Assembly (NCBI RefSeq): GCF_000695685.1
Contig: NZ_JFFR01000025.1
Location: forward strand, 186,001-250,000
Direction of reading: 5' to 3'
DNA from: Vibrio fortis
GTDB lineage: Bacteria; Pseudomonadota; Gammaproteobacteria; Enterobacterales; Vibrionaceae
DNA: 64,000 nt
In this document: one piece after another, positions 19,139-29,436 of the stretch
Layout: every line of letters begins with the position of its first letter
How positions within the stretch are numbered: the first letter of the stretch is position 1
Notes under the pieces: model-generated
What the model saw: the letters and a program-made list of their open reading frames with translations, nothing else
Database searches by the model: none
What the model was told of the DNA's origin: nothing
Program-made: the position numbers and the translations under genes

Positions 19139-19774
19139 TTAGACTTCGGTCTTCTCTTTGAATTCGCATAAGTCTTCAATGATGCAGCTACCACAGCGTG
19201 GCTTGCGCGCCACACAAGTATAGCGGCCGTGCAGAATCAGCCAGTGGTGTACATCTAGCTTGAACTCTTTTGGTACGACTTTAAGCAGTTTTTGCTCAAC
19301 GTCATCAACAGTTTTACCCATCGCGAACTTACTGCGGTTCGATACGCGATAAATGTGAGTATCGACGGCAATGGTTGGCCAGCCAAATGCAGTGTTGAGC
19401 ACCACATTTGCTGTTTTTCGGCCAACGCCAGGTAAGGCTTCAAGAGCGGCACGGTCTTCAGGAACTTCGCCGTTGTGCAGGTCGAGCAACATACGACAGG
19501 TCTTGATGGTGTTCTCGGCTTTAGAGTTAAATAGGCCGATCGTCTTGATGTACTCTTTTAGTCCCTCGACGCCAAGGTCGTAGATAGCTTGAGGTGTGTT
19601 GGCGACAGGATAAAGCTTGTCGGTTGCCTTATTCACACTGACATCAGTCGCTTGGGCTGATAGTAAAACAGCGATTAACAACTCAAACGGTGAACTCCAA
19701 TTAAGTTCGGTTTGAGGATTCGGGTTGTTCTCCCTTAAACGCTCTAAGATCTGAACGCGTTTGACATTATTCAT
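19139..19774 (-). CDS. nth: Endonuclease III
   Basis: A 211-residue DNA glycosylase/AP lyase that removes oxidised pyrimidines. The helix-hairpin-helix LEALPGVGRKTANVVL carries the catalytic Lys, the Asp is in AVDTHIYRV, and the [4Fe-4S] loop is CX6CX2CX5C near the C terminus (CVARKPRCGSCIIEDLC). The start is set at MNNVKR, which matches the E. coli N terminus and length; an in-frame ATG 48 bases upstream would add 16 residues. It follows rnfE, as in the enteric rsxABCDGE-nth order. Confidence 0.95.
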   Translation of the reverse strand: MNNVKRVQILERLRENNPNPQTELNWSSPFELLIAVLLSAQATDVSVNKATDKLYPVANTPQAIYDLGVEGLKEYIKTIGLFNSKAENTIKTCRMLLDLHNGEVPEDRAALEALPGVGRKTANVVLNTAFGWPTIAVDTHIYRVSNRSKFAMGKTVDDVEQKLLKVVPKEFKLDVHHWLILHGRYTCVARKPRCGSCIIEDLCEFKEKTEV

Positions 19775-19869
19775 AGTGACATTACTTTCCAGTTTTAAAG
19801 CTTGGAGTCGCTTAAGCGTCAAGCTTGCTCATTTTTGCACTCTTATGAGTGTCTCTATTTATATTTGCA

Positions 19870-19892
19870 AAAGGGGCTAAATTAGCCCCTTT
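19870..19892 (-). terminator. Hairpin between rnfE and nth
   Basis: Stem AAAGGGGCTA / TAGCCCCTTT with a very short loop and a short T run leftward. It probably reduces but does not abolish readthrough from the rnf operon into nth. Confidence 0.5.
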
Positions 19893-19904
19893 GAATAGTT
19901 TGAA

Positions 19905-20597
19905 CTACGCGTTAGTAACACGAGCACGTTCGATGGTTGGTTTTTCTTGTTTTGGCTGTCTTGCTTTCGCTTGATGGTCGATGAGGTTTTTCAGCGCAAT
20001 CAAGAAGCCAACGCCAATAAACGCGCCCGGCGGTAGCAGTGCCAGTAGGAAGCTATTATCGAATTGGAATATTTCAATTCTTAGTGCTGATGCCCAATCA
20101 CCAAGTAAAAGATCCGCACCGTCAAACAGAGTGCCATTACCAGTGACCTCGCGCATAGCGCCCAGTACAACAAGAACGGCAGTCATGCCCATGCCCATCC
20201 AGAAGCCGTCTTGTGCTGCTGGGAGTACGGTGTTTTTAGAAGCGAATGCCTCTGCGCGACCAATAATAATACAGTTGGTTACGATAAGCGGAATAAAGAT
20301 ACCTAGAGACAGGTATAGGCCGTAAGCGTAAGCATTCATCAATAGTTGAACGCAAGTTACTAACGATGCGATGATCATTACAAATACGGGAATACGCACT
20401 TCTTTTGGGACATGGTTGCGAACCAGAGATACGCAAACATTCGAGCCAACTAGAACTAAAAGTGTTGCAATGCCTAAGCCGAGTGCGTTAGTCACAGTCG
20501 ACGACACCGCTAGTAATGGACAAAGGCCAAGCAGTTGTACAAGGGCAGGGTTGTTTGCCCACATACCATTTTTGATTAGCGTTTTATGTTCACTCAT
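19905..20597 (-). CDS. rnfE: Rnf/Rsx electron-transport complex subunit E
   Basis: A 230-residue inner-membrane protein with six helices, homologous to RnfA and NqrD. Features include [20 protein letters not shown] at the N terminus and the [20 protein letters not shown] helix at the C terminus. With RnfA it forms the membrane core around a [2Fe-2S] centre. It is the last rnf gene, overlapping the rnfG stop by one base. Confidence 0.96.
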   Translation of the reverse strand: MSEHKTLIKNGMWANNPALVQLLGLCPLLAVSSTVTNALGLGIATLLVLVGSNVCVSLVRNHVPKEVRIPVFVMIIASLVTCVQLLMNAYAYGLYLSLGIFIPLIVTNCIIIGRAEAFASKNTVLPAAQDGFWMGMGMTAVLVVLGAMREVTGNGTLFDGADLLLGDWASALRIEIFQFDNSFLLALLPPGAFIGVGFLIALKNLIDHQAKARQPKQEKPTIERARVTNA

Positions 20598-21226
20598 TAC
20601 GCTCCTCCGCAGTTTTTAGGCTGAGATAACAGTGTTTGTTGGTTTTCGTTAACGTAAACGACGGCATTTTTGACCGCTTTGACAACAGCTCTTGGTGTGA
20701 TTGTTGCACCGGTGAATTGGTCAAAGTCACCACCATCTTTACGCACTTTCCACTTGTCTTGATTCGCTTCGGTTACTTGCTTGCCAGTAAATGAAGTGAT
20801 CCAGTCTGTGACGCGTAGGTCGATCTTATCCCCAAGCCCAGGTGTCTCTTGGTGTGAAAGCACACGAGTACCCAATACAGTACCATCGATATCAAGACCA
20901 ACGATCACCTTAATCGCACCGTTATAGCCATCAGGTGCAATCGCTTCAATCGCAATTGCGCTCGGTTCACCATTGATGGTTGCTATGTACGCTGGCATGG
21001 CTTGTTTACTGCCAAGTGCTTCAGATTCAACCAAGGTACAGGATGAAAAAAGTTCATTATCGTGCTTCTCGTGAGGAATCACTTGATTCAAAACCGACAG
21101 CAGTTGAGCTTGTTCTTGTAGCTTGATCTGATCTTTGGTCAGGTAGTGAGTCACAGCCACTAAACCAGTCGATGCACAGGCAAAAATCGCAAGGGTTAGA
21201 CCATTTTTTCTAATCGCATTTAGCAT
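20597..21226 (-). CDS. rnfG: Rnf/Rsx electron-transport complex subunit G
   Basis: A 209-residue subunit with one N-terminal membrane anchor ([20 protein letters not shown]) and a periplasmic FMN-binding domain. The covalent flavin site is the TGATIT motif (about residues 173-178), where FMN is attached through phosphoester to the last Thr. The start at MLNAIRKNG is chosen by likeness to E. coli RsxG and by the upstream GGAAA; the upstream ATG at 21292 would overlap rnfD. Confidence 0.94.
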   Translation of the reverse strand: MLNAIRKNGLTLAIFACASTGLVAVTHYLTKDQIKLQEQAQLLSVLNQVIPHEKHDNELFSSCTLVESEALGSKQAMPAYIATINGEPSAIAIEAIAPDGYNGAIKVIVGLDIDGTVLGTRVLSHQETPGLGDKIDLRVTDWITSFTGKQVTEANQDKWKVRKDGGDFDQFTGATITPRAVVKAVKNAVVYVNENQQTLLSQPKNCGGA

Positions 21227-21240
21227 TGTCTGTCGTTTCC

Positions 21241-22287
21241 TTAATGGCCGTATGTACGAGGTTTGGTGTAGTAGTCGATCAACGGAACGCACATGTTTGC
21301 TAACAATATTGCAAATGCAACGCCATCAGGGAAACCACCCCAGCTACGAATAATGAAGACTAAGCCACCGATCATTGCACCGAAAACGAGTCGACCTTTA
21401 ACCGTGGTAGAGGCTGAAACCGGATCTGTTGCAATGAAAAATGCACCTAGCATAGTCGCACCAGAAAGTAGGTGAACCATAGGCGATGCTGTTTCACCCG
21501 GAGTAAGCACACTGAACACCAGACTAAACAACGTCAGACTCGCTAAGAAAGAAACAGGGATATACCACTGAATCACGCGCTGTTTGATGAGTACTAAACC
21601 GCCCAGAAGGTAAGCGATGTTTACCCACTCCCAACCGATGCCTGCAAGCCAGCTAAACTGTGGCTGTGAAAGTGCTTCAGAAGCTGTATTACCTGCAGCC
21701 AATGCTGTCTTAAAGGCATCCAGTGGCGTTGCCATTGTCGTGCCATCGATACCGATACGAGCTTGCTGCAATGATAGGCCTTCATTGTTGAAGCCAGTAA
21801 AGATCATCAAGAACGAATCAACAAAACTTGCAGGCTCTGCACTCAAACTGATTGGCGCATTCCAGCTGGTCATTTGTACTGGGAATGAAATCAGCAATAC
21901 CACGTACGCGACCATGGCTGGGTTAAATGGGTTTTGTCCTAATCCACCATAGAGGTGCTTAGCAACAACAATGGCAAAGAATAAGCCGATAACCATTAAC
22001 CACCACGGAGAGTGTGGCGGGATTGCAACACTTAGCAACCAAGCTGTCACGACTGCACTGTAGTCACGCAGAGCCATGATAGGTGGGCGCTTACGAAGCA
22101 ACATAACACCAGCTTCAAAAGCAACGGCGAGCAATATAGCCAAAACAAGTTGGATAATTGTGCCCCAACCAAAGAAGTAGGTTTGCGCCAATAATCCAGG
22201 TAATGCCGCAATCGCCACCCATTTCATTAGATCTGGCGTGCTTCTGCGGCTATGCGCGTGCGGTGAGCTGGCAATAAAAAAGGCCAC
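21241..22287 (-). CDS. rnfD: Rnf/Rsx electron-transport complex subunit D
   Basis: A 348-residue membrane protein related to NqrB. The covalent FMN site lies in [14 protein letters not shown] (about residues 175-188). Typical family segments are [22 protein letters not shown] and the C-terminal [20 protein letters not shown]. It shares its first base with the rnfC stop (ATGA-type overlap), showing tight coupling. Confidence 0.95.
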   Translation of the reverse strand: MAFFIASSPHAHSRRSTPDLMKWVAIAALPGLLAQTYFFGWGTIIQLVLAILLAVAFEAGVMLLRKRPPIMALRDYSAVVTAWLLSVAIPPHSPWWLMVIGLFFAIVVAKHLYGGLGQNPFNPAMVAYVVLLISFPVQMTSWNAPISLSAEPASFVDSFLMIFTGFNNEGLSLQQARIGIDGTTMATPLDAFKTALAAGNTASEALSQPQFSWLAGIGWEWVNIAYLLGGLVLIKQRVIQWYIPVSFLASLTLFSLVFSVLTPGETASPMVHLLSGATMLGAFFIATDPVSASTTVKGRLVFGAMIGGLVFIIRSWGGFPDGVAFAILLANMCVPLIDYYTKPRTYGH

Positions 22288-25103
22288 TACTCTTTCTCCT
22301 CAATGTTCTTTTTATTCTGCTCTTGCTGAGCTTTTCTAGCTTTAGCGCGTGCAATAGCGGCAGCAACTGCAGCTTTTTTTGGATCAACCGCTTCGTCTGC
22401 TGATTCCGTATCTACTTCTTCCACTTGTGGTTGAGCTTGCTGTGCCTTTTTCGCTTTAGCGCGTGCAATAGCTGCAGCAACTGCAGCTTTTTTCGGATCA
22501 GCCGCTTCGTCTACTGATTCCGTATCTACTTCTTCCACTTGTGGTTGAGCTTGCTGTGCCTTTTTCGCTTTAGCGCGTGCAATGGCAGCGGCAACCGCAG
22601 CTTTCTTCGGGTCAACCGCTTCGTCTGCTGACTCCGCTCCTACTTCTTCCACTTGTGGTTGAGCTTGCTGTGCCTTTTTCGCTTTAGCGCGTGCAATGGC
22701 AGCAGCAACTGCGGCTTTTTTCGAATCAACCGCTTCGTCTGCTGATTCCGTATCTACTTCTTCAGTTTGTGGTTGCGCTTGTTGTGCCTTTTTCGCTTTA
22801 GCGCGTGCAATGGCAGCAGCAACTGCGGCTTTTTTCGGATCAACCGCTTCGTCTACTGATTTGGTATCTACTTCTTCCGCTTGAGGTTGAGCTTGTTGTG
22901 CCTTTTTCGCTTTAGCGCGTGCAATGGCAGCAGCAACTGCAGCTTTCTTCGGATCAACTGCTTGGTCTACTGATTCGGTATCTACTTGTTCATCTTGTGG
23001 CTGAGCTTGCTGTGCCTTTTTGGCTTTAGCGCGAGCAATGGCAGCGGCAACTGCTGCTTTCTTCGGATCAACCGTTTGGTCTGTTGATTCGGTATCTACT
23101 TGTTCAGCTTGTGGCTGAGCTTGCTGCGCCTTTTTCGCTTTAGCACGCGCAATAGCTGCAGCTACAGCGTCTTTTTTGCTGTCCGAACTCGCATCAGAGT
23201 TTGTTTCTGATTGTTGAGCTTTCTTGGCTTTAGCTCGAGCTATTGCGGCAGCTACGGCATCTTTCTTGTTGTCACTGCTTGCGTCTGAGCTTGTTTCTGC
23301 CTGTTGGGCTTTTTTCGCTTTAGCGCGTGCAATGGCAGCAGCGACCGCATCTTTTTTGTCTTCGCCTGACGTTTGGTTTTCTGCATTAGCTTGTTGAGCT
23401 TTACGCTCTCTTGCTAGCTTCTTACGCTCCTCTCGCAACTTGGACATTTCAGAGTTATCTGGTTCTGCACTGTTGCTTTGTTGAGCCGCAGCTTGTTTCG
23501 CTTTTGCTTTCGCAATGGCAGCGGCGACTGCTGGCTTCACAGCAGGCTCTTTACTTGTTGTGTCCGCAGCCGCTTTCTGTGCTTTTACTCGTGCGATAGC
23601 TGCAGCGATGGCATCATCACCGTCAGATGTCTTCATCTCTTTACGACGGTTATCTGCTGCTTTCTTAAAGCGGTTTTCGCGTTCTGCTTTATCGCGCTCC
23701 ATACGAGCGTTTTTCTCTTCAAAACGCTGTTTGGCTCTCTCGGCTGCGGCAGCTTCATCGCGGCGAGTTTTGATCTCGGCTTTCGCTTGGCGGTAATACT
23801 GAACCAGTGGGATCTCACTCGGGCAGACAAACGCACAAGCTCCACATTCAATACAATCTTTAATGTTCAGCTCTTCACACTTGTCGAGCTCATTCGCCTT
23901 AGCGTGCCATTGCAGTTGCTGTGGTAATAGAGAAGCTGGGCAAGCCTCTGCACATTGACTACAACGGATACACTCCATTTCATAGCTATTTGGAGAAATC
24001 TCGCGACGTGTCGGTGCTAGAATACAGTTCGACGTCTTAGTGATTGGCACATTTTCATGCGGCAGGGTGAAGCCCATCATCGGGCCACCTAGAATGAGTC
24101 GTGGCAGCTTTTTATCGGCTTTGTAACCAAATTCAGCAAGCAGTGCGCTAACCGGAGTACCCAGTAGCGCCCATACATTACGCGGTTGCTTAAAGGTTTT
24201 ACCGGTAAGTGTGACTACGCGATTCACAACAGGCTCGCCATCAATGACGGCGCGCTTGATTGAGTAGAGTGAGCCAACGTTTTGGACTAAGACCCCAATA
24301 TCAGCAGGAATGCCGCCGGCAGGAACTTCTTTGTTGGTCAGGATCTTAATCAGCTGTTTTTCACCACCCGATGGGTATTTGGTAGGGATAACGCGGATGA
24401 CAATATCTTTCTCTTTCGCGGCAAGTTCAAGAGCTTTGATCGCCTCTGGCTTGTTGTCTTCGATACCAATGACAGTCAGCTTTGGTTGCAGCAGGTGCTC
24501 GACAACTTCGATGCCTTTGAGCACTTCGTCTGCGTGCTCCTGAAGTAACTTGTCGTCTGAAGTGATGTAAGGTTCGCATTCTGCCGCGTTAACGATCAAA
24601 ATTTCTGTGCGACCTAAGCCTGATTGCAGTTTTTTTGCAGTCGGGAAGCCAGCACCACCCATACCGGAGATACCAGCCTGGCGAATGATATCAAGTAGCT
24701 CATCTGATGTTTTCTCGGTGTAATCTTCAGTACCTTGGCGTTCGATCCATTGATCATTGCCATCTGGTTTGATCACGATACTAAGTTCAGACAAGCCAGA
24801 AGGGTGCGCTGTCGTTCTTGGTTCGATTGCGACAACGGTACCTGATGTAGGAGCATGAACAGGAAGTGTGAAACCTGTATCGAGAGCAGTCAGCTGTTGG
24901 CCTTTCAATACATCATCGCCAATGGCGACCAGAAGGTTGCCCGCTTTACCAATGTGCTGTTTTACAGGCAGGACAATTTCTTGCGGGATCGCAGCATGAG
25001 CGATAGCTAAACCGTTAGATTGCTTTTTGTTTTCAGCGGGGTGAACACCGCCTGGAAATGTCCAAACAGAGCCGGTACGAATTTGTTCAATTAATGAGTT
25101 CAT
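22287..25103 (-). CDS. rnfC: Rnf/Rsx electron-transport complex subunit C with long repeat tail
   Basis: A 938-residue peripheral subunit that passes electrons between NAD(H) and the membrane complex. Residues about 1-370 hold the FMN/NADH-binding part with [16 protein letters not shown]. Two [4Fe-4S] motifs follow ([12 protein letters not shown] about 377-388 and [12 protein letters not shown] about 416-427). The remaining half is an Ala/Lys/Gln/Glu-rich, probably coiled or disordered tail. It ends in ten copies of [11 protein letters not shown], seven of them in a 38-residue tandem unit. The catalytic half is normal; the tail is far longer than in E. coli RsxC (740 residues in total). It sits 7 bp after rnfB. 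Confidence 0.96.
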   Translation of the reverse strand: MNSLIEQIRTGSVWTFPGGVHPAENKKQSNGLAIAHAAIPQEIVLPVKQHIGKAGNLLVAIGDDVLKGQQLTALDTGFTLPVHAPTSGTVVAIEPRTTAHPSGLSELSIVIKPDGNDQWIERQGTEDYTEKTSDELLDIIRQAGISGMGGAGFPTAKKLQSGLGRTEILIVNAAECEPYITSDDKLLQEHADEVLKGIEVVEHLLQPKLTVIGIEDNKPEAIKALELAAKEKDIVIRVIPTKYPSGGEKQLIKILTNKEVPAGGIPADIGVLVQNVGSLYSIKRAVIDGEPVVNRVVTLTGKTFKQPRNVWALLGTPVSALLAEFGYKADKKLPRLILGGPMMGFTLPHENVPITKTSNCILAPTRREISPNSYEMECIRCSQCAEACPASLLPQQLQWHAKANELDKCEELNIKDCIECGACAFVCPSEIPLVQYYRQAKAEIKTRRDEAAAAERAKQRFEEKNARMERDKAERENRFKKAADNRRKEMKTSDGDDAIAAAIARVKAQKAAADTTSKEPAVKPAVAAAIAKAKAKQAAAQQSNSAEPDNSEMSKLREERKKLARERKAQQANAENQTSGEDKKDAVAAAIARAKAKKAQQAETSSDASSDNKKDAVAAAIARAKAKKAQQSETNSDASSDSKKDAVAAAIARAKAKKAQQAQPQAEQVDTESTDQTVDPKKAAVAAAIARAKAKKAQQAQPQDEQVDTESVDQAVDPKKAAVAAAIARAKAKKAQQAQPQAEEVDTKSVDEAVDPKKAAVAAAIARAKAKKAQQAQPQTEEVDTESADEAVDSKKAAVAAAIARAKAKKAQQAQPQVEEVGAESADEAVDPKKAAVAAAIARAKAKKAQQAQPQVEEVDTESVDEAADPKKAAVAAAIARAKAKKAQQAQPQVEEVDTESADEAVDPKKAAVAAAIARAKARKAQQEQNKKNIEEKE
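22310..23370 (-). repeat. 114-bp in-frame tandem repeat inside rnfC
   Basis: Ten copies of a segment encoding KK-(A/D)[11 protein letters not shown](K/R)-KAQQ. The central seven are spaced exactly 114 bp apart (38 codons) and differ mainly by synonymous changes and in the acidic linker. Two more diverged copies lie before them in the protein. The near-identity of units makes this a candidate variable-number repeat. Confidence 0.92.
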
Positions 25104-25110
25104 ACTAACC

Positions 25111-25695
25111 CTACGCTTGTTTGTCTGCGTTTGCAGCTTGGTTAGTAATATCAGTAACCGGAATCATGTTCATCTGCCATTTCCAATTTTCAGTTGTTGT
25201 TGCTACCGGAATCATCTCTATACAGTCTGTAGGGCATGGAGCCACACAAAGATCACATCCAGTACATTCATCTTTGATAACCGTGTGAAGGGCTTTGGTT
25301 CCGCCAACAATCGCATCGACCGGACACGCCTGAATACACTTGGTACAACCGATACACATATCTTCATGAATGAAGGCAACGGTCTTAACTTTGTTGTCGA
25401 GATCGTGTGCTGAATCTTCAACTTCTACACCCATCAAATCGGCAAGTTTTTCGATTGTTGCCTGACCGCCAGGAGGACATTTATTGATGTTATCTCCGTT
25501 GGCAATAGCTTCCGCATACGGTCTACAGCCAGGGTAACCACATTGACCACATTGTGTTTGAGGCAAAATAGTGTCGATTTGATCGACGATAGGGTCAGCC
25601 TCAACTTTAAATCGGATAGATGCAAAACCAAGAATGGCGCCAAATACAGCGGCCAATACAGCTAAGGCGATAATTGCAATTAAAATGGTACTCAT
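25111..25695 (-). CDS. rnfB: Rnf/Rsx electron-transport complex subunit B
   Basis: A 194-residue iron-sulfur subunit. It has an N-terminal membrane anchor (about residues 5-25), a four-Cys cluster domain (CGQCGYPGC and CPPGG), and two ferredoxin-type [4Fe-4S] motifs ([12 protein letters not shown] and [12 protein letters not shown]). It relays electrons between soluble donors or acceptors and the rest of the complex. Only 2 bp separate it from rnfA upstream and 7 bp from rnfC downstream. Confidence 0.96.
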   Translation of the reverse strand: MSTILIAIIALAVLAAVFGAILGFASIRFKVEADPIVDQIDTILPQTQCGQCGYPGCRPYAEAIANGDNINKCPPGGQATIEKLADLMGVEVEDSAHDLDNKVKTVAFIHEDMCIGCTKCIQACPVDAIVGGTKALHTVIKDECTGCDLCVAPCPTDCIEMIPVATTTENWKWQMNMIPVTDITNQAANADKQA

Positions 25696-25697
25696 GG

Positions 25698-26276
25698 TTA
25701 CTTCACCAACCCTGTAAAGCCCATGAATGCAAGAGACATCAGCCCAGCTGTGATCATCGCAATAGAAGCACCTTTGAATGGCATTGGTACATCAGCCACG
25801 GTAATGCGCTCACGCATAGCGGCAAATAGGATCAGCACCAAAGAGAAACCAATCGATGCACCGAAGCCGTAAACGATCGATTGAATAAAGTTGTGATTCT
25901 CGTTGATGTTAAGAAGTGCCACACCTAATACTGCACAGTTGGTTGTGATCAATGGCAAGAAGATGCCGAGAAGTCGGTACAGAGTTGGACTGGTTTTGTG
26001 CACAACCATCTCAGTAAACTGAACCACAACAGCAATCACCAAGATGAAGCTCATGGTTCTTAGATACTCAATGCCCAGTGGCGCAAGGATGTAGTTTTCT
26101 ACAAGGTACGAGCAAACCGACGCCAGTGTTAACACAAACGTCGTGGCAAGGCCCATACCGATTGCCGTCTCCAGTTTTTTGGAAACGCCCATGAAAGGAC
26201 ACAGCCCTAAAAATTTAACTAGCACAAAGTTGTTGACCAGCACAGTGCCAACCAACAACAAAAGGTATTCGGTCAT
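25698..26276 (-). CDS. rnfA: Rnf/Rsx electron-transport complex subunit A
   Basis: A 192-residue six-helix membrane protein, first gene of rnfABCDGE. The conserved [17 protein letters not shown] motif (about residues 14-30) and the [19 protein letters not shown] segment carry the Cys residues implicated in an intramembrane iron-sulfur cluster. The complex couples NADH-ferredoxin electron transfer to ion pumping; in enterics (Rsx) it also resets the SoxR sensor. Its promoter must lie between 26277 and about 26510. Confidence 0.96.
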   Translation of the reverse strand: MTEYLLLLVGTVLVNNFVLVKFLGLCPFMGVSKKLETAIGMGLATTFVLTLASVCSYLVENYILAPLGIEYLRTMSFILVIAVVVQFTEMVVHKTSPTLYRLLGIFLPLITTNCAVLGVALLNINENHNFIQSIVYGFGASIGFSLVLILFAAMRERITVADVPMPFKGASIAMITAGLMSLAFMGFTGLVK

Positions 26277-26524
26277 AATGGATTAATTCTTGAAATTCCG
26301 ATCCCAATATTATCCTGCTTTGCTCACCTAATAACAACCAAGGATCGTTAGGGATTTAGGCAGTTGATGAAAAAATCTACGCCTAATCGTTTGATTCACT
26401 TGGTTGTAGCAAGTATAGACGCTCTCAATCCCAAGGATCGTTGCAAAATGTAAGACTAAGAATGCAGATATTACGAGTAGAGTGATACGCAGTTTCGAGG
26501 ATTTCAGGTCAACAAAAACGCAAA

Positions 26525-26548
26525 AAGCCGCATCGAGTGATGCGGCTT
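26525..26548 (-). terminator. Terminator of repeat unit 1
   Basis: Perfect stem AAGCCGCATC / GATGCGGCTT with a GAGT loop and a T run on the minus strand. Confidence 0.85.
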
Positions 26549-26640
26549 CTTTAAATCTGGCTCCCCTTGTCGGGACTCGAACGCGGGCGGCGAGGTCTGA
26601 GACATTGGTTTGGTACAAACCAGTCACTTTAAAACGCAAA

Positions 26641-26664
26641 AAGCCGCATCGAGTGATGCGGCTT
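26641..26664 (-). terminator. Terminator of repeat unit 2
   Basis: Identical stem and loop to the unit-1 terminator (AAGCCGCATC / GATGCGGCTT), again followed leftward by a T run. Confidence 0.85.
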
Positions 26665-26754
26665 CTCTAAATCTGGCTCCCCCTGCGGGACTAGAACGCG
26701 GGCGGCTAGCTCTGAGACATTAACTTGGAACAAGTTAGTCGCAGTTAAAAACGA

Positions 26755-26785
26755 AAAAAGCTCAATCTTTCGATTGAGCTTTTTT
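26755..26785 (-). terminator. tRNA-Asn terminator
   Basis: Stem AAAAAGCTCAATC / GATTGAGCTTTTT with a TTTC loop, 9 bases after the tRNA CCA end. Its sequence differs from the terminators of the two repeat units. Confidence 0.92.
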
Positions 26786-26793
26786 CTAGAATT

Positions 26794-26869
26794 TGGCTCC
26801 CCCTGCGGGACTCGAACCTGCGACATACGGATTAACAGTCCGCCGTTCTACCAACTGAACTAAGGGGGA
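26794..26869 (-). tRNA. tRNA-Asn (anticodon GTT)
   Basis: A 76-nt cloverleaf with encoded CCA. The acceptor is TCCCCCT / AGGGGGA, the D stem GTTC / GAAC, the anticodon loop CTGTTAA (GTT) on stem GCGGA / TCCGT, and the T loop TTCGAGT. The T stem is GCAGG / CCCGC, which leaves an A-C mismatch at the middle pair (51-63). All other stems pair. The 3' end from the T loop on is nearly identical to the degenerate unit downstream, including the base that causes the mismatch. Confidence 0.95.
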
Positions 26870-26889
26870 ATTGCTTGTTAGCGACGCGA

Positions 26890-26918
26890 ATATTAATAAC
26901 ACCATCGATTTCTGTCAA
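26890..26918 (-). promoter_or_regulatory. tRNA-Asn promoter
   Basis: Minus-strand TTGACA (26913-26918), a 17-bp spacer and TAATAT (26890-26895), about 20 bp before the tRNA. A GC-rich discriminator (CGCGTCGC) follows, typical of stringently controlled stable-RNA promoters. Confidence 0.85.
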
Positions 26919-26993
26919 CAGAAAATAGCGACAAAAAAATAGATAAATTACTTTACTTTTCTGTATCCCTTGTAGAATTTGGCTTTGCTTTAG

Positions 26994-27016
26994 TTATCCA
27001 CCAAAATTGTGGATAA
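26994..27016. promoter_or_regulatory. Inverted pair of DnaA boxes upstream of uvrB
   Basis: TTATCCACC (26994-27002) and, inverted, TTATCCACA (27008-27016) are 8/9 and 9/9 matches to the DnaA box. They lie in the 509-bp gap between tRNA-Asn and uvrB. A DnaA site upstream of E. coli uvrB is, to my knowledge, described. Confidence 0.6.
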
Positions 27017-27345
27017 GTGTGTGGGCGAAACTTTGACAACGCAAGTTAGGAGTTTTCTAAAGAAAGGGTTGTTTAATGTAAGTGGTTGGCTAGCATGACT
27101 TTATTCTAATTATTTGCGCGTGTATAACTTTTAGTGGTCATTGCGTGAACAGGATAAAACGTGGTTATTTTAAATATTTTGGGGAAAAGTCGTGGATTAA
27201 AATATTCGAGATTAAGCGGAGAAGCTTGGGTAGGGCGACGGATAATATCAATTAATCTGAATAAAAGCTATAACTTAACAACAATAATATGAGGTGATTA
27301 TCTCGATAAAGGTTGCATCTATAGCCAACCTAAGGAGACAATACC

Positions 27346-27361
27346 CTGATTAAATAAACAG
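27346..27361 (+). promoter_or_regulatory. LexA box of uvrB
   Basis: CTG-ATTAAATAAA-CAG fits the CTG-N10-CAG SOS consensus with an A/T-only centre, ending 17 bp before the uvrB ATG. A weak promoter (TTGCAT, 17 bp, GACAAT) lies just upstream, so LexA would cover its start site. Confidence 0.68.
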
Positions 27362-27378
27362 TATGGGAATGACAACCT

Positions 27379-29409
27379 ATGAGTAAGCTCTTTGACTTGG
27401 TTTCTGACTATAAACCTTCAGGTGACCAACCTACCGCTATTGCAAAGCTGTTAGACGGTTTAGATTCTGGGCTAGCGCACCAGACGCTATTAGGGGTTAC
27501 AGGTTCGGGAAAGACCTTTACCTTGGCTAATGTCATTTCCGAGGCACAACGTCCAGCTATTTTACTCGCACCAAATAAAACCCTAGCTGCTCAATTGTAC
27601 GGTGAGATGAAAGCCTTCTTCCCGAACAACGCGGTTGAGTATTTCGTTTCTTACTACGACTACTACCAGCCGGAAGCTTACGTACCAACCACTGATACAT
27701 TCATTGAGAAAGACGCGTCGGTTAACGCACACATCGAACAAATGCGCCTCTCTGCAACCAAGGCACTACTTGAACGCAAAGACGCCATTATCGTAGCGTC
27801 AGTATCTGCGATATACGGTCTGGGTGATCCTAAGTCTTACCTTAAAATGATGCTTCATGTTTGTCGCGGGGACGTGATTGATCAGCGAGATATTTTGCGT
27901 CGTCTAGCTGAACTGCAATACTCAAGAAACGATGTTGCCTTTGAACGCGGTCAGTTCCGAGTGCGGGGAGAGGTTATCGATATTTTCCCAGCTGAATCTG
28001 ATCAAGATGCAGTTCGAATCGAGATGTTTGATGATGAAGTTGACTGTATTAGTATCTTCGACCCACTTACTGGAGTGGTGAAGCAGCGCGACTTGCCACG
28101 TTTTACTGTCTACCCGAAAACGCACTATGTAACGCCGCGCGAAACCATATTAGATGCGATTGAGAACATCAAAGAGGAACTGCGTGAGCGAGCACAATAC
28201 CTGAAAGACAATAATAAACTGTTGGAAGAACAGCGTATTTCTCAACGCACACAGTTTGATATTGAGATGATGACTGAGCTTGGTTTCTGCTCAGGCATCG
28301 AGAACTACTCCCGTTATTTAAGTGGTCGTGCGGAAGGTGAAGCGCCACCGACTTTATTCGATTACCTGCCTGCTGATGGGCTTTTGGTTATCGATGAGTC
28401 ACACGTAACGGTGCCGCAAATTGGTGCTATGTATAAAGGTGACCGCTCGCGTAAAGAGACGTTGGTGGAGTTTGGTTTCCGTCTTCCTTCAGCACTAGAT
28501 AACCGACCAATGAAGTTTGATGAGTTTGAGGCGATTGCGCCGCAGACTATCTTTGTCTCGGCAACACCAGGTAACTATGAGCTTGAGAAGTCTGATGGTG
28601 ATATCGCGGACCAAGTGGTTCGCCCAACAGGCCTTCTAGACCCTGAGATTGAGGTTCGCCCAGTGGCTACTCAAGTCGATGACCTTCTTTCTGAGATTCG
28701 TATCCGTTCACAAAAAGAAGAACGAGTACTGGTAACAACGTTAACTAAGCGTATGGCGGAAGATCTCACTGAGTATCTTACAGAACATGGTGTGAAGGTT
28801 CGTTACTTACACTCAGATATTGATACGGTGGAACGTGTTGAGATCATCCGAGATTTGAGGCTGGGTGAGTTTGATGTCTTAGTGGGTATCAACTTGTTGC
28901 GAGAGGGCTTAGATATGCCCGAGGTCTCGCTGGTGGCGATCCTTGATGCAGATAAAGAGGGTTTCTTGCGCTCAGAGCGTTCCTTGATTCAGACAATTGG
29001 TCGTGCAGCACGTAACCTACATGGTAAGGCGATTCTTTACGGTGACTCGATCACCAAGTCGATGAAAAAGGCGATTGATGAGACTGAGCGTCGTCGAATC
29101 AAACAGATGCAATACAATGAAGAGCAAGGTATTACCCCACAAGCATTGAAGCGCAATGTTAAAGATATCATGGAGCTTGGAGATATCACCAAGTCGAAGA
29201 AACAGCGCCAATCTAAGCAAGTACCACTGTCTAAAGTGGCTGAAGAGGCGGCTAACTACGCTACATTGAGCCCGCAAGAACTCGATAAAGCAATTAGCAA
29301 GCTAGAAGCAGAAATGTATCAGCACGCCCAAAACCTAGAGTTCGAGCTTGCCGCGCAGAAGCGTGATGAGATTGAACAGATGAGACAGCAATTCATTACC
29401 AACAGCTAA
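27379..29409 (+). CDS. uvrB: UvrABC excinuclease subunit B
   Basis: A 676-residue damage-verifying helicase of nucleotide excision repair. It has Walker A GVTGSGKT (about residues 39-46), the beta-hairpin region [12 protein letters not shown] that clamps DNA, helicase motifs including DESHVTVPQ and the QTIGRAARN motif VI, and a C-terminal UVR domain (about 635-670) that contacts UvrC. Length and order are standard. It is transcribed toward the convergent Qrr RNA gene; SOS control is supported by the LexA box. Confidence 0.97.
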   Translation: MSKLFDLVSDYKPSGDQPTAIAKLLDGLDSGLAHQTLLGVTGSGKTFTLANVISEAQRPAILLAPNKTLAAQLYGEMKAFFPNNAVEYFVSYYDYYQPEAYVPTTDTFIEKDASVNAHIEQMRLSATKALLERKDAIIVASVSAIYGLGDPKSYLKMMLHVCRGDVIDQRDILRRLAELQYSRNDVAFERGQFRVRGEVIDIFPAESDQDAVRIEMFDDEVDCISIFDPLTGVVKQRDLPRFTVYPKTHYVTPRETILDAIENIKEELRERAQYLKDNNKLLEEQRISQRTQFDIEMMTELGFCSGIENYSRYLSGRAEGEAPPTLFDYLPADGLLVIDESHVTVPQIGAMYKGDRSRKETLVEFGFRLPSALDNRPMKFDEFEAIAPQTIFVSATPGNYELEKSDGDIADQVVRPTGLLDPEIEVRPVATQVDDLLSEIRIRSQKEERVLVTTLTKRMAEDLTEYLTEHGVKVRYLHSDIDTVERVEIIRDLRLGEFDVLVGINLLREGLDMPEVSLVAILDADKEGFLRSERSLIQTIGRAARNLHGKAILYGDSITKSMKKAIDETERRRIKQMQYNEEQGITPQALKRNVKDIMELGDITKSKKQRQSKQVPLSKVAEEAANYATLSPQELDKAISKLEAEMYQHAQNLEFELAAQKRDEIEQMRQQFITNS

Positions 29410-29436
29410 TCAATTCCGACAATTTGCCCTTTACCT

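Larger units (their letters stand above)
26515..26752 (-). repeat. Two degenerate tRNA-Asn 3'-end repeat units, each with a terminator
   Basis: Downstream of the tRNA-Asn gene two units repeat at 116-120 bp spacing. Each contains a copy of the last 24-25 bases of the tRNA including CCA (26674-26697 and 26558-26582), followed leftward by the same terminator hairpin. They are preceded by a shared spacer containing ATGTCTCAGA and GCCCGCGTTC. No 5' tRNA half is present, so they are not tRNA genes. The layout resembles the rtT repeats of the E. coli tyrT operon. Confidence 0.85.

Noticed and set aside
22310..23370. Regularly spaced repeats resembling a CRISPR array
   Set aside because: The period is 114 bp, in frame within rnfC, and the intervening segments are themselves conserved and coding.
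26328..26826. Two minus-strand open frames through the tRNA repeat units, sharing the motif NVS-(D/E)-LAARV
   Set aside because: They start inside tRNA or spacer sequence, lack ribosome-binding sites and follow the DNA repeat; likely incidental, though E. coli rtT does encode a small peptide.
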